A stretch of DNA of 64,000 nucleotides from Aureobasidium sp. EXF-3400 (GCA_024195585.1 SWBL01000190.1:32097-96096), one strand, 5' to 3'. Counted from the stretch's first letter, positions 11,192-22,235 are shown. The notes: generated by a model from the sequence alone, not told the origin. Made by a program: numbers and translations.

Positions 11192-13074
11192 ATGGGTTTC
11201 ACAACTGCCTGGAAAAGGCTTTCGCCTACTCAACTCAACATTGCTATCCAAGCATTTGCTTTGATCTCAATCTTCTTCGAAGGATATGATCAGGGTGTTA
11301 TGGGCGGTGTCAACGCATCGCCAAATTATGTCACCGAGGTCAAAATTGGTCTTCCCAATGGCACTGTGACAAACACTACCAAGCAGGGTGGTATCGTGAG
11401 CATTGTAAGTTGGGATACCGTATTCTACAGCATGAAGACCAAAACAAAAAGCTGACCATTTTTCAAGTACTATTTGGGTGCAATTGTCGGCTGTTTCATC
11501 GGTGGTTGGGCGGCCGACCGTATCGGAAGAATCAACGGTCTCTTCTATGCTGCCATCTTCGCTCTTGTGGGAGGTGCACTCCAGGCCGCCACCCAAGGCT
11601 CTGATTTCATACTCGTTGCTCGTGTGGTGACAGGTCTCGGTACAGGAGGTAAGCTCTCGCCCTCTTTCAAACCACCAGACTCATTTCTAACCACTCAACA
11701 GCCCTTACTGGTATCACTCCGGTGCTCGTATCCGAAGTGTCGAGCGCAGAACACCGTGGTGGATTCCTGGGCTACGTTTTCATCGCCAACTACCTCGGTA
11801 TCTCTGTAGCATACTGGCTCGATTTCGGCCTTTCGTTCGTCAACCACGGATACTCCGCTCTACGCTGGCGCTTCCTTCTCGCTTTCCAATGCGTACCTGC
11901 CCTTCTTCTCCTCGCCGGCATCAAGATGCTGCCCGACTCTCCTCGCTACCTCGCTTCGGTGGGTAGAAACGACGAAGCCCACGACGTTCTCCAGCGCGTC
12001 CGTGGCCCTTCCAACCCTGAAGCTGTGGAGAAGGAGTTTAATGAGATCGTGGCTATGGCTGAGGATACGAAGCCTGCTTCTCCGATCGAATTCGTCAAAA
12101 TTTTGTTCGGACTTGATAAGAGTCAGGGTGCTCACTTGGGTCGCAGAGCATGGCTCTGTATCTGGCTACAGATAATGGCTTCATGGACTGGCATTACCGC
12201 GGTCACGGCCTACAGTCCGGTCTTGTTGAAGCAGGCTGGGTACAGCATGATCAAGCAGAACGGACTTGCAGGTGGTCTCAACACTATTGGTATCATCGGC
12301 ACCATCATCTCTGCCCAAATCGTCGACAGAATTGGCAGACGTAAGTGTTTGATGTACGGTGCTGCTGGTCTGTTTGCTGTAAACCTGATTGTCAGTGTTT
12401 CTTCCTTCCCAACTTTTTCCTTGAACGCGACTGATTTTTATCAAACAGGCTGCTTCCTTATACGAAGCCTCCCGCCACGACCCTTCCAAGGCAGCCAGCA
12501 TCGCTCCTGCCGCCGTAACCATGCTTTTCCTCTTCAACCTCATCTACGCCTCGACCTGGGGTACCGTCGCCTTCCTGATCCCCACAGAAATCTTCCCTAG
12601 CAGAATGAGAGCACAAGGAAACGGATTCGGTATCACTGGCTGGGCCATTGGTGTCGGCTGGACTGTTCTCGTCAACCCAATTTTGTTCGAACACATCCAG
12701 GTATGCTTCAGATACAATCCCATCTCATCCCTCCACATCGACTAACCCATCCACAGAGTCGTACCTACTTCCTCTTCGCCGCATTGAACTTCATCTGGAT
12801 CGGCATCGTCTATCTCATCTACCCTGAAACCAGCAAGTTCGTATCATCTATTGTCTACACACTCCTGAACATCCCCCACTGACTGAGTTCCAGCCGTTCT
12901 CTCGAGTCCATCGAAGCCATGTTCACCACCTCGCCCTTCTACTGGCAAATGGAAAAGGCATATGCCGCGAACAAAGACATGTTCGCTACCACCCACAAGC
13001 AAGAGATTGAGGGGATTGATTTGGCTAAAGAGAAGCAGCTCGATTGTTCGCATGAAGAGTTGCCATATGTGTGA
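11192..13074 (+). CDS. MFS sugar transporter (sugar porter family)
   Basis: Twelve-helix major facilitator of the sugar porter family, expected in the plasma membrane as a hexose or related sugar permease. Model: join 11192-11404, 11468-11648, 11702-12390, 12449-12700, 12757-12836, 12894-13074, 531 aa, all junctions in frame. Signatures in order: E-G-Y-D-Q-G-V-M-G-G in helix 1, G-G-W-A-A-D-R-I-G-R after helix 2, P-D-S-P-R-Y-L before the central loop, D-R-I-G-R-R-K, P-T-E-I-F-P-S-R-M-R-A and Y-P-E-T-S-N-R-S-L-E after helix 12. The fifth intron uses an unusual GTTCGT donor, chosen because it alone restores the P-E-T-S-N-R-S-L-E signature. N-glycosylation-like N-G-T and N-T-T lie in the first external loop. 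Substrate not determinable from sequence; the divergent kinase suggests an anhydrosugar. Confidence 0.93.
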
Positions 13075-14051
13075 TGAGACAGCGACACCAGAAGAGCCAC
13101 TGCGTGAAGCAGAGCAATTATCATATTGCTAGTGGTACATTATGTAGTTGAATATTGAGTGTCAATGTTACGCTTCCTCTCAGCAGTGTCATTGGATATT
13201 GCGATTTACTTTAGTGTGTTTGGCAGTGAGAGTGACAAGTACCAACATCCATGATAGAGATTTCTCGACTCGAGAGAACGGGTGTTAGCGAGCATGTTAT
13301 ATTGCAAATACTGTAACCGGATAGCCGGGGTAATCAGACAGCACCTTTTCTCTCTGAAACTGTGAGTGTCTGGAACTCTGAATTATCATAAAATCCACCA
13401 GCTTTTTCTAAGATTTCACACAATGTTAACTAGGGATAGTATTAAGACCGCCTAGAAGTTTTTTCTACTTAAGGGTACTATAACTAGCTTACTTTAGTAG
13501 GAACACACTATAGGCAGTTGTAGTCTAAAGCGAAGGTACGATTGGCATAATTAGACTAGAGTGATTAGTAAGAAGTATAGTCACTCTAGACTACAAGACT
13601 TCAACCTATGACTAGATATATAGCTATGTTCTATATCCTAGATAAGCACCTCAATCCTCATTCAGTTCTAACAGATTTTGATGAACATGGATAAGCAAAT
13701 AGATAGCAGTATAGGCGAATACCCTATAACCGAACAGCTAGACTAGCTAGATAGAAGCACCTTTCCTTGCCCAAACCATAGGTTCCTACGCATTTATGCA
13801 CCAGCCTATAGGTACTGAGATTCGGCGAACGTCATACCTGGACTGTTAATGACCTATGGAACATCATCGCGAGATCTTTGCGAAAGAACGAGGTCAATTC
13901 ACTCGCGAAGTCATTTGAGATAGAATGCAAGGTCTCTGTATAGAGTGGAGCGGTTATTCATGAGACAGTCATGTGCTATGTATGCGTATATTCCCAATTC
14001 AATTTGACCACCAACTCCAATTTTCACTTGGCAATGGCCCCAAGTGGAAGC
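13075..14051. other. AT-rich, gene-free stretch
   Basis: About 977 bases between the transporter stop and the next gene's stop. From about 13380 to 13800 the sequence is conspicuously AT-rich with many TA and CTAG/TAGCTA strings, unlike its neighbours, and contains no open frame of note. It may be a decayed transposon fragment altered by repeat-induced point mutation, but no terminal repeats or transposase remnant can be identified by eye. Confidence 0.5.
13556..13589. repeat. 9-bp inverted repeat in the AT-rich stretch
   Basis: The arms CTAGAGTGA (13556-13564) and TCACTCTAG (13581-13589) are perfect reverse complements with a 16-base loop. It could be a transposon-end remnant or a chance hairpin. 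Confidence 0.45.
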
Positions 14052-15855
14052 TTAGTTAAAGTCGAAAGCCCAATTCCAGTTCTCGAAAAGTGAAGGCGGG
14101 AAGTGTATCTGTGGCGAATCATGAGAAAGTTCGAGTTGGTGGTGTGCATGTAAACCAGGAGATGCCAATGGGTGAGTAGGTTGGTTCGCCCATGTCGTCA
14201 ACCCCATGACAGTCCCACTATCCACCGATCGTTGTATCTTCATAAAATCATCAATCCTTGATACCTGAGCTCTCAGCTTGTCACTTGTTCCTTGCCGGCA
14301 GAATAAATCCACCTCGAGGTTCGCCAGCAGGTTTGCCAGGTCGAGTAATACTGAGCGTACACGCCGGTATGAAGTTTCGGTAAGGCCGTCCTCGAATGCC
14401 GAGCCCATGATACCCCCAATCCCTGCGAGCGTTAGCATTAGAGATGGGGAAGATACGGACACAAAGTGACTTACCTGCAAGATGGTGAAGAAGCGGAGAA
14501 CTGATGGCGCGAAGGTAGGCGACGGGAACACTGGCAAACCCATTGATGACCTCGCTCGCGATCTGACACTTCTGATCTACGGTAGAGTTCTCGGTAGTGA
14601 ACAGGACCATTCTGACTAGTTGTAGCGATGCAGCGATATTGGCAGCTTGAAATCCAAAGAGATCTTTCTCCAGTATACCCGTCAACGGTTGGGTTGTTTT
14701 GAAGACAGGAGGTAATTGTTCGTAGAGCGTCATAATATTCGTAAGGCATGATATCTGCCGCGGGCTGCCTGGATCGATATAACCCGGAAGAGATGGTGTA
14801 CGCTGTACTGGGTTCCGCAAATGACCAAGACGGTCTTGTGCGTGTTCGAGGATACGATATAACGTCGTCACAAAATTCCATCCTGTCAGCCAACTAGGAC
14901 CATCGTGCATATCGCCTGTCGTCCGGAGATTCATATCGCCAGACTGCTCATCGTCGCTAGGATAGCAAACATTGAAGCAAGCTTCTCTACTCCTGGCGTA
15001 ACCCCCCCAGATGATGGAGGAGAAGATGTCAAGAGTGTACAAAGACCAGAAGAGTCTTCTTCGCTCCTCAAGCTCGACATTAGTCAACCCGGCAGGCCAG
15101 TTGCTTTCGTCTTGCAGCATGCCGACTGAGAGGAAGCCTTGACACATGCCGATATAGTAATTCATCCGGGGCGTATCGCCGTATTGAATACTACAAATTG
15201 CCAGCAACGCGTAGGCCCTTGCATAATCAAAATCTTGGGTCAATGAGGCATCGTGAGGGATAGCCTCTCTGGCAGCTTCAAATAGCTCTTCGGAAGAAGG
15301 GCTCTGCAACGAGGTTGCATCCCATTTTCCAGTGTACAGTGCCCCATCGCGGACACGAGCCGACGAAAGAGCGCACATGGCGAGGACACTGGCGCACAGT
15401 GGTCGATGAGTAGCGTGCTCTCCACGAGAAACTCTTCGTAATAAGGTCGCTCGATGGAAATAAGGGAAAACCGGATACACGACCTCGAAATATATCTCGG
15501 TCAAATCCATCACAATCGCTTGTGCAGGCATCATCTCTGATTTCCAGATGGAAGTGTCGAGCTCAGCGTCATGATCAACAGGTGAGATCTGGGGCTGTAC
15601 CGAATTGCTGTTGACAGACGTCTCTCGTACGTCGCTTCTCGACTGGGTTGTTAATGACCTGGCTGATCTCGGCTTGGGACCTCGCCTTGCCATAGGGCGG
15701 AGGGAAGTGCAAGCCTCATTGTAGTCATGGCAGTTCTGACATCGATTGTCGCCTTCGACAGGTCGACATTTGACACTCCGAGCGCTGCATTGATCACAGG
15801 CACGCCGGTTTCGACGCAGTTTTCGCGGCCTCTGGGAAGTTTCACTCTGGCTCAT
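14052..15855 (-). CDS. Zn2Cys6 fungal transcription factor (I)
   Basis: Gal4-type binuclear zinc-cluster regulator, acting in the nucleus on CGG-type sites. Model: complement join 14052-14422, 14475-15855, 583 aa. The zinc cluster lies at residues 20-49 with spacing C-x2-C-x6-C-x8-C-x2-C-x6-C (A-C-D-Q-C-S-A-R-S-V-K-C), preceded by a basic R-K-L-R-R-N-R-R. A short linker rich in Arg/Pro/Ser follows. The fungal-specific middle homology region spans about residues 100-350 (D-L-T-E-I-Y-F-E-V-V-Y-P-V-F-P-Y-F-H). The intron at 14423-14474 has GTAAGT/GCAG ends and joins in frame at G-I-G-G-I-M-G. Target genes unknown; the kinase/transporter pair and the TPT transporter are near candidates, as is often seen for pathway regulators, but this is only inference. 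Confidence 0.9.
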
Positions 15856-15987
15856 GGCAAACCAGTTTGTCGAGTTGTGCCATGATTATGTTGTGTTGGT
15901 GGGCAGGTTTGAGCTTGGACGCTGATAAATCATCTTGGCAGACGTGACGCAACTGGGAGATCATGTCGCTACAATATGACGTGAGTA

Positions 15988-18201
15988 TCACGTTATTATT
16001 TCTGACATGTCGAATCCTGCGTGATTGATGCTACCGCTATAATCAATCAAATAGCTGTCGATGTCGTTCTGTTCGTATGTGTCAGTACCACTTCAATCGA
16101 TCCTAGTTGTTATACTCACCCAGTTCAGCATGTCAGGATTCTCGAAAATACCCCCTAGCGAAGTGATGTTCATGATATCGTAATCAGCATCGTGAGGGGT
16201 TGGAACATCTTGTTGCGGAACCTGAGAAATTTGTCCTGTAGAAGGAGGGTGTCGGTGTTCATGCATATCGCCAGTCTGAAGCGGTGGGGCGGGGTCATCG
16301 GTCAGCTTTGCTATCATGACACCAAGTACGTGACTTGCACGGACGGCGTCTCGGTAGACTGGCCTCTTGCTGGACCAGATGTGACGAGCTGTGAGAAGAG
16401 CCTTGACCTTACGTGCTTTCAACTCGGCACTAAACATAATTCAGCCAGATGTACCTGATTTTGACAGTCCAGAACTTGCATACCTTTGTGATCTCGATTC
16501 GTTGAGGTCCAAGCAGATAATCATGGCTGCTGCAAACTGCTCGTGAAGAGTGATATTGGTAAACATCCATCTGCTTTGGTAGAGACGTCCTTGTGGCTGC
16601 AGAGCTTCGTAGTAATCAGTCTGTAGATCGAGTTGTCGTAACGCAGAGTTCACGCAAATCTCTTTTGACTTGTCGAAGGCGGGATCGTCCTTCTTGTTGC
16701 CCAGGAAAGGTCTGTGTAAGATACAAAAACCCTTCAGAAATTGGAGCTCCAGCATGAACCGCTGCATGATGAGATAATCTTGATCAACGAACGAGGTCTC
16801 AGCGATCGTACGGATACGCAAAGAAGGGGGAACATTATGACGACCTCTCTCAAGGCTTTCATGAAGTCTGTTGGTCTCTTCCAAGTCATACCTTCGGCTG
16901 GACAAAGAGTGGCGGACTACTGGGCGTAAGAGGCGCAAGGCTTCTGCTTTGCAGGTGAAGAATAACATCGGGATATGTGTCGTATTGGATCGAGGCGGTG
17001 GCATGACAACAGTGTCTTCGTCAAAGTCCTCGTCCAACAGATTGATAGGAAATTGAACATCGCACTCGTCTTCATTGATCATAGCCGGTATACCTTGATG
17101 AGCCGACATGGTCATATCGAATATCTCGATGTAGTACCACGCCCGACGCCGCATCTCGCTTTCGAAAGGCGAGATACTGGATAAATGTTTGGGATCGCGA
17201 TGATAGCCCATTTTCTGTGCAAGTCTTGTCGCCATGGTGAGGATAGGCCATGGCTGCATGTCGGGATCCGCATGGAGAGCATATATGCAATGGAAATGGA
17301 ATAGCAATGCTTCGACAGAATATGGCTGAGCTGTGAGATAGTGACCGGCAACGAGGCACTTTGCAGCCATTCTCAATGCACCCGCCTGTTTCGTCGAGCA
17401 TGGACCCGAAGGCGCATGTTGACCCCTTGCGATAGCCAGCTTGCCTGCCATGAACATGATCGAAAACAGAATGCTCAACCAGCAGAGGCTGGCTGATGAG
17501 GGCGACCTCCAAAAAACTTCGTATTCTTTCCGAAATTTACCACTGTGTATGAACGTCAAAGACAGAAACGACTCTTTGAAATAAGACGCAACAAGACTGT
17601 CCACTTCATGTCGCGCTGGAAGTGTGGCAAGAATTTGATCAATCGTTATGAGCTTTTCCTGACCGAAGAGAGGATCTGCTTTGAGTGGTGGTTGTGTTGA
17701 TTCGGGTGCGGCATCGTTCAAATCAGAGTCCATAATGGATCGAATTTCATGTATGCTCTCAAGGATGGATGCCCAATGAGTAGCTCCAATATATTGGTTG
17801 CCGCGTTGGCTCAGATGGCCTCCAGCAGATGCGTCGGAGTATGTAGGGGTATCGTTTTGAGGTGATGTAGAAGAATGCGGAGGCGTAACAACAAAAGTAC
17901 TCATGGGAACAGTATGCATCAGACCATTAACCATGTCTTCCAGTTTCTGCAAGCGACTAGCAGCAGCATCATTGGCGGTGCGAGGCTTCGTGCTTTTCTG
18001 AGGAACGACATAGCCGTACTCGCAACTGGACGAGTCACCCCTTTTGCTACAAGCACTACATGGTTGCTGTCGGTCACATTTCAACTTCCTATCGCGACAT
18101 GTGGCGCAAGAGAGAGGACGGCGGTTTCGTTTCGCGATGCGATTATTGTTGTTATTGGAGGAGGAGGAGAAGACGGATGTGAATGTAGATAGATCCGCCA
18201 T
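15988..18201 (-). CDS. Zn2Cys6 fungal transcription factor (II)
   Basis: Second binuclear zinc-cluster regulator, in tandem with the previous one and only 132 bp from its start. Model: complement join 15988-16068, 16120-16429, 16484-18201, 702 aa. The Zn cluster lies at residues 32-62, C-x2-C-x6-C-x5-C-x2-C-x8-C (C-A-T-C-R-D-R-K-L-K-C-D-R). Before it is a Ser/Asn-rich leader (S-S-S-S-N-N-N-N-N). A coiled-coil-like dimerisation segment follows (S-R-L-Q-K-L-E-D-M-V). The middle homology region spans about residues 200-500 (Y-F-K-E-S-F-L-S-L-T-F-I-H). The start at 18201 is preferred over an upstream in-frame ATG at 18255 because it gives the usual short leader. The last two exons are supported by frame continuity only. 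Confidence 0.88.
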
Positions 18202-18653
18202 GGTATCTGGTATAACTGCAATACAACGCGAGTCTACGGAGATATGCGGCAGCAAACAAGAGAGCTATAACAACTCGAGTTATTGAAGTGGAAACAAACT
18301 GTGTGGAAGGAAGGAGTGACGGGGTTAAGGCCTTCCATTCTGGGCAAGCACGTGGACCCTGAAAATTGCGGCCAAAGGGCGGAAGTGAGTCGAGGCATGA
18401 ATGAAGCTTTCGGATTGATTCGCGAAACGAAATTGGCATGTGATGTTTGGGACCCTACGAGGCTGCCAGGGAGAGATCCTTCTCTTTTAGTAGTGCTTTG
18501 ATATGAATGATACTCGTGAGTTCCTTCAAAGTCGTCTTGTGTGTCAGTGAGACATTGCCGTATTTGAGGCAAAGAGCGTCGTCAGCGTGCCTTCCCGGGT
18601 AAACAGCAGCAGCATCATTATAGCCTCAAAGTTCGAGGCAGCCACGTCTTCCG
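18202..18653. promoter_or_regulatory. Divergent promoter, Zn2Cys6 (II) / TPT transporter
   Basis: The 452 bases between two divergent start codons should contain both promoters. Short open frames on both strands show no domain. No clear core element is recognised. Confidence 0.4.
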
Positions 18654-20270
18654 ATGAATCGCCCAAACCCGTTCGCATCCAATGGGTTTTTCAAGCCCGC
18701 ATCTTCCCTCCTTGGGTCTTCCAATAGCTTGACCAATGCAACGCGTCGCAGGAGTCTATCACTAGACGACTCCGACACTGAAGCCCAACGACACACTCCT
18801 GAGCCTCCGCCTATCACGCACGAAGCACCTCCAGTATCGCTCATGGATCCAAACAGGAACGACCCCGACCGGTTAGCCAGCGGTGTAGTCACTCCCAATA
18901 ACGTATCGCGCTCTCCGTCGCCATTCGCAAGATCTAGAAGTACCGCACCGTCCGAGGACGAAGAGGAATATGAGCTGCGGAACATTTCCCAGACCGCAAG
19001 GCTGGTCGCAAAAGACGACACTGGCGACCGTAGTAGCGCACAACGGATCTTCCAAAGAGGTGGAATTGGCCAGTTCTTGTTCGGCACTGCTGTAGGATGG
19101 CGGGTGTATATTGCCGTCTTGGTCTTCTGGGTCGGAGGCTGTCAATTTGGCACTTTGCTCATGAACAGATTCATACTCTGGACCGGCACATACAAGTTTC
19201 CATATCCACTTACCCTGACACTGTTGCAACTATGCATCACTCATGTCTTTGTGCTGGGCTTTGCGGCTTTGACTAGGGGACTTGCTGGACCTCTGAGAAG
19301 CATTGGACTTGGCGCCATCGTCGCTCCGTCGCAAGCATATAACAAGGGAAACAGACCTACAAGATATACTGGAGGTTTGAAGACGAAATCTGTCCTCACC
19401 AACATCTCGCACTGGTTTCTCCACGGCTCAGGAGGTATTGCTGGAGGCGGCTTGTTCGAATACCAGCGCAATACGGCCAAGCACGTCTTCCCTGTTGCTG
19501 TTGTCTTTCTCGGCAAAACCGTTCTTTCAAACATCTCATTTGCTTATGCTGTCATGCCCATGTACATGATTTCGAGGATTGCCGTCATCCCCTTGACGCT
19601 AATCTTGACTGCTCTCTTGCTTCGCCAACAGCACTCGATCCAGACCATGTCAGCTGCCATGATCGCAACTTTGAATCTGCTTATGACCAGCATTCGATCC
19701 GGCGAACGTGATCCCTGGGAGTCGGTCGTTGCTGGTGTCTCTAGTTCGCTCTTCGTCGCCTTATATCCTATTCTTCTTCTGCGTGGTTACCGCCAGCTGG
19801 TTTCTGATCTAGTACCACAAGGTGATATACTGAGCGTCACAGACTCGCATGCTCCAACTGTCAGTACAGGCACAAAAGAGGAGACTCGCGCATACTGGAG
19901 GGTTCTGCACTACACATCATCGCTCACGATCGCTATGCTCATTCCGTTTGTCGTCATCTCTGGCGAGCTCAAGCAGATCAATCGCAATTGCTACTTCCTG
20001 GACGTGCCCTGGTTCTGGTTCCTTATGTCCTGTGCTGCCCTTGGTGGCTTTGGCATCTTCTGCTCATTCTTGCTGCTGGTCAAGGCAACTTCTCCCCTGT
20101 CAGCGAACTTTGTTTCGCTTCCCAGAAGTGTCTTCCAGATTGTGGTCTTGAGCAAGTTCAAGATGCCTGCGCACAGCTGGGTTGGTGCTGGTCTTTGTGT
20201 CCTTAGTTGTATGTGGTACTGCCTTGCGAGGATCAGAGATGGAAGGGGCAGAAGTGGCTTTGCTGGATAG
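18654..20270 (+). CDS. TPT/DMT-family transporter (nucleotide-sugar or phosphate-ester type)
   Basis: Single-exon gene, 538 aa. The family (triose-phosphate transporter domain, SLC35-like) exchanges nucleotide sugars or phosphorylated compounds across Golgi, ER or other inner membranes. Residues 1 to about 140 form a hydrophilic, Ser/Pro-rich cytosolic tail with acidic D-E-E-E-Y-E-L. Membrane helices begin near W-R-V-Y-I-A-V-L-V-F-W-V-G-G and continue to W-V-G-A-G-L-C-V-L-S-C-M-W-Y near the C-terminus, about nine or ten in all. Typical family elements are visible: K-F-P-Y-P-L-T-L-T-L-L-Q in the second helix, L-G-K-T-V-L-S-N-I-S-F-A-Y in the middle, and K-A-T-S-P-L-S-A-N-F-V in the penultimate block. 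Substrate cannot be assigned. Tandem GCAGCAGC precedes the start. Confidence 0.9.
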   Translation: MNRPNPFASNGFFKPASSLLGSSNSLTNATRRRSLSLDDSDTEAQRHTPEPPPITHEAPPVSLMDPNRNDPDRLASGVVTPNNVSRSPSPFARSRSTAPSEDEEEYELRNISQTARLVAKDDTGDRSSAQRIFQRGGIGQFLFGTAVGWRVYIAVLVFWVGGCQFGTLLMNRFILWTGTYKFPYPLTLTLLQLCITHVFVLGFAALTRGLAGPLRSIGLGAIVAPSQAYNKGNRPTRYTGGLKTKSVLTNISHWFLHGSGGIAGGGLFEYQRNTAKHVFPVAVVFLGKTVLSNISFAYAVMPMYMISRIAVIPLTLILTALLLRQQHSIQTMSAAMIATLNLLMTSIRSGERDPWESVVAGVSSSLFVALYPILLLRGYRQLVSDLVPQGDILSVTDSHAPTVSTGTKEETRAYWRVLHYTSSLTIAMLIPFVVISGELKQINRNCYFLDVPWFWFLMSCAALGGFGIFCSFLLLVKATSPLSANFVSLPRSVFQIVVLSKFKMPAHSWVGAGLCVLSCMWYCLARIRDGRGRSGFAG

Positions 20271-20565
20271 TAATCAAATATAGTCAACGACTGAGCTTTG
20301 TGGTATCGCATCGGTGGTGCTCAACCGAGAGACTTCCTCACCATCCAAGTCATTCATCAGTACGCAGGGGAATTCGAGCAGTGTCCTAGTAACTTCTCTG
20401 TAACTGGAAGTTTTGACAGGAGGCTTGAGTATCCATTGCGCCAAAAAGCATTATATAGCACAGATGAGGGCTTACCCCACATCCAGCTTCGAGATCCAAC
20501 CAATCTCGAGATGTTTTCGCATCCTGGACCCCCTTCCGATCGGCGAAAATTACCGCTTTCGGACA

Positions 20566-20646
20566 GGCGCTTTGGCGGAGTGGTTAACGCGATGCCCTGC
20601 TAAGGCATTTCCTTCGGGAGCAAGAGTTCGAATCTCTTAGGCGTCG
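20566..20646 (+). tRNA. tRNA-Ser (anticodon GCT)
   Basis: 81-nt type II tRNA reading AGC/AGT codons. The acceptor stem GGCGCTT pairs with AGGCGTC (two G-U wobbles) with discriminator G. The anticodon stem ATGCC/GGCAT encloses the loop CTGCTAA with anticodon GCT at 20599-20601. The long variable arm TCC-TTCG-GGA is diagnostic of serine tRNAs. The T arm is AAGAG/CTCTT with loop TTCGAAT, which also supplies the B box. There is no intron. Confidence 0.95.
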
Positions 20647-20649
20647 ATC

Positions 20650-20654
20650 TTTTT
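20650..20654 (+). terminator. RNA polymerase III terminator of tRNA-Ser
   Basis: A run of five T residues begins four bases after the tRNA 3' end, the usual Pol III termination signal. Confidence 0.8.
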
Positions 20655-20957
20655 GCACTTATCGAGGCCATGTAGGTATCTAGGATGTGTTCGTTTTGGT
20701 ACTGGGATGGTAGGGATTGATGTTGGAGTTATGGCGAGTTTTTGGTGAGAAGAATATGGCTTGGCGCTTGGAGATGCGCCGAAGCTCGGACGCCGCACCC
20801 GCCGCGCTTGCTTTGTTCCGCGCCAAAGACATCACGTTACTAGAATTGTTTTCACTCACATCCTTTCAACCACGACCGGTTTTTCCAGCCACATTGGTGT
20901 TTAGCAGATAAACGGCTTACGCGCTTATATCAAAGTTTTTGGTCCTCACCATCTGTC

Positions 20958-21015
20958 CAGATCAAGCACCAAAATCAACACCTATTCAGATCAAGCACCA
21001 AAATCAACACCTAAT
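20958..21015 (+). repeat. 29-bp direct tandem duplication upstream of a start codon
   Basis: Two adjacent 29-base copies (20958-20986 and 20987-21015) differ only at one position near the end (CCTATT versus CCTAAT). The second copy ends 7 bases before the ATG at 21023, so the array lies in the 5' leader, or in the coding region if the in-frame ATG at 20939 is used. Confidence 0.9.
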
Positions 21016-21022
21016 CACGATC

Positions 21023-21986
21023 ATGCAATCACTCGCTCAATGGACTACGCGGCTTCGATCACGACCTGTGATACAACAACTACAACTTCCTCTTGAGATA
21101 TCTGTCCATTCGAGCCGATGCTTTTCATTCCGCCACTCGTTACTTGAGATGCTAGACCCGAAATTGGAAGCAAAGCGGCAGTACGAGAAAGTGTACAAAC
21201 AGAAACGCCGCAGAGAGGATAAGGCATTCCGCGATGCAGAGCGGGCACTGGTGTATAAACACCGTCAAACGCGCATCAGTGCAGATCCCGCCTGGGCTGA
21301 AGCCAAGCGCAAGTACGTCCGGGAACACAGCCAGCGATCATATCGTGAGAACCCGCAGGTGAGGGGAAGAACGCGCTTTTACGATTGGGTATTTTGAAGC
21401 CAGATCTCTCCATATCTTGCTTGCTCAGTAGACTCATCGCGAATCTCAGGTCACATGTCGCCGTAGCAAGATCCGTGAAGGCCTTGTCTGGAAGACACAT
21501 ATTCCGATACTCTACGATCAAAAAGTAAAGCACATATGTGTCGATTGCGGGTATACCCCACGGGGCGGGCTCAAGCTCTGTAAGTTGTTCAGCACCAGGT
21601 ACGGGGATAATGCTGACATTGCTTTAGGGTGTAAGTAAACAAGACCGATTCAGTACCGTGTCTGCTCGGCTCCTCGCCTTTTACGGGAGGCCTATCCGAT
21701 TTTCAGTTATTCCGAGTCTTTTCAAAGAGATGCTGACTGAGCTTTCACAACTCTAGGGCAACAAATATCAGATCCAAGCCTGTACAAGTGTTTTAAATGC
21801 TACTGCGCTCCGGAAGTCTCCAAGGCGATGCCAATCGGCTGGGAGCACATAGTTTCTGGTCGAAAAAAGAAAACTATCCCTGCTCATCCCGGTGCTGAGA
21901 CCGCGTCATCATCTTCTTCTATCGAGTCAGAGTCAGATACTCGCAAAGCAGAGGAGAGTACGGAAGACGAGAAGAAAAGTGGTTAG
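21023..21986 (+). CDS. Small protein with two CxxC pairs (putative zinc ribbon), unknown function
   Basis: I do not recognise this family by name. Model: join 21023-21358, 21450-21579, 21757-21986, 231 aa. The N-terminal ~45 residues are Arg/Ser/Gln-rich and could be a mitochondrial presequence (inference). Residues 50-110 are strongly basic and helical (Y-E-K-V-Y-K-Q-K-R-R-R-E-D-K). Exon 2 encodes H-I-C-V-D-C-G-Y-T and exon 3 encodes Y-K-C-F-K-C-Y-C, giving two CxxC pairs about 25 residues apart that could bind one zinc. The tail is Ser/Glu-rich and acidic. The second intron is long (177 nt) and may hide a 3-nt exon GGT at 21628-21630, which would add one Trp. An in-frame upstream ATG at 20939 would add 28 residues. 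Confidence 0.68.
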
Positions 21987-22235
21987 TCCAGTTACACCAG
22001 AGTGCTAGAGTCAGAAGACAGCAAATCTGGTGGTATCATAAAATTCTATCAGACCGTCAGCGTTGAATAATCACTGCCATACTTCGAGCCCTTATTTCCA
22101 TCCACTTGAACAGACATATTAACACCACCAAAATGCATCATCATCAAAGCGATGCTTTCCCGCTTCGCTTCCAGCTCAATCGATAACCATCGATAGATCA
22201 TTCACCTCCCATCCATCCCATCACAACAAACCCCA

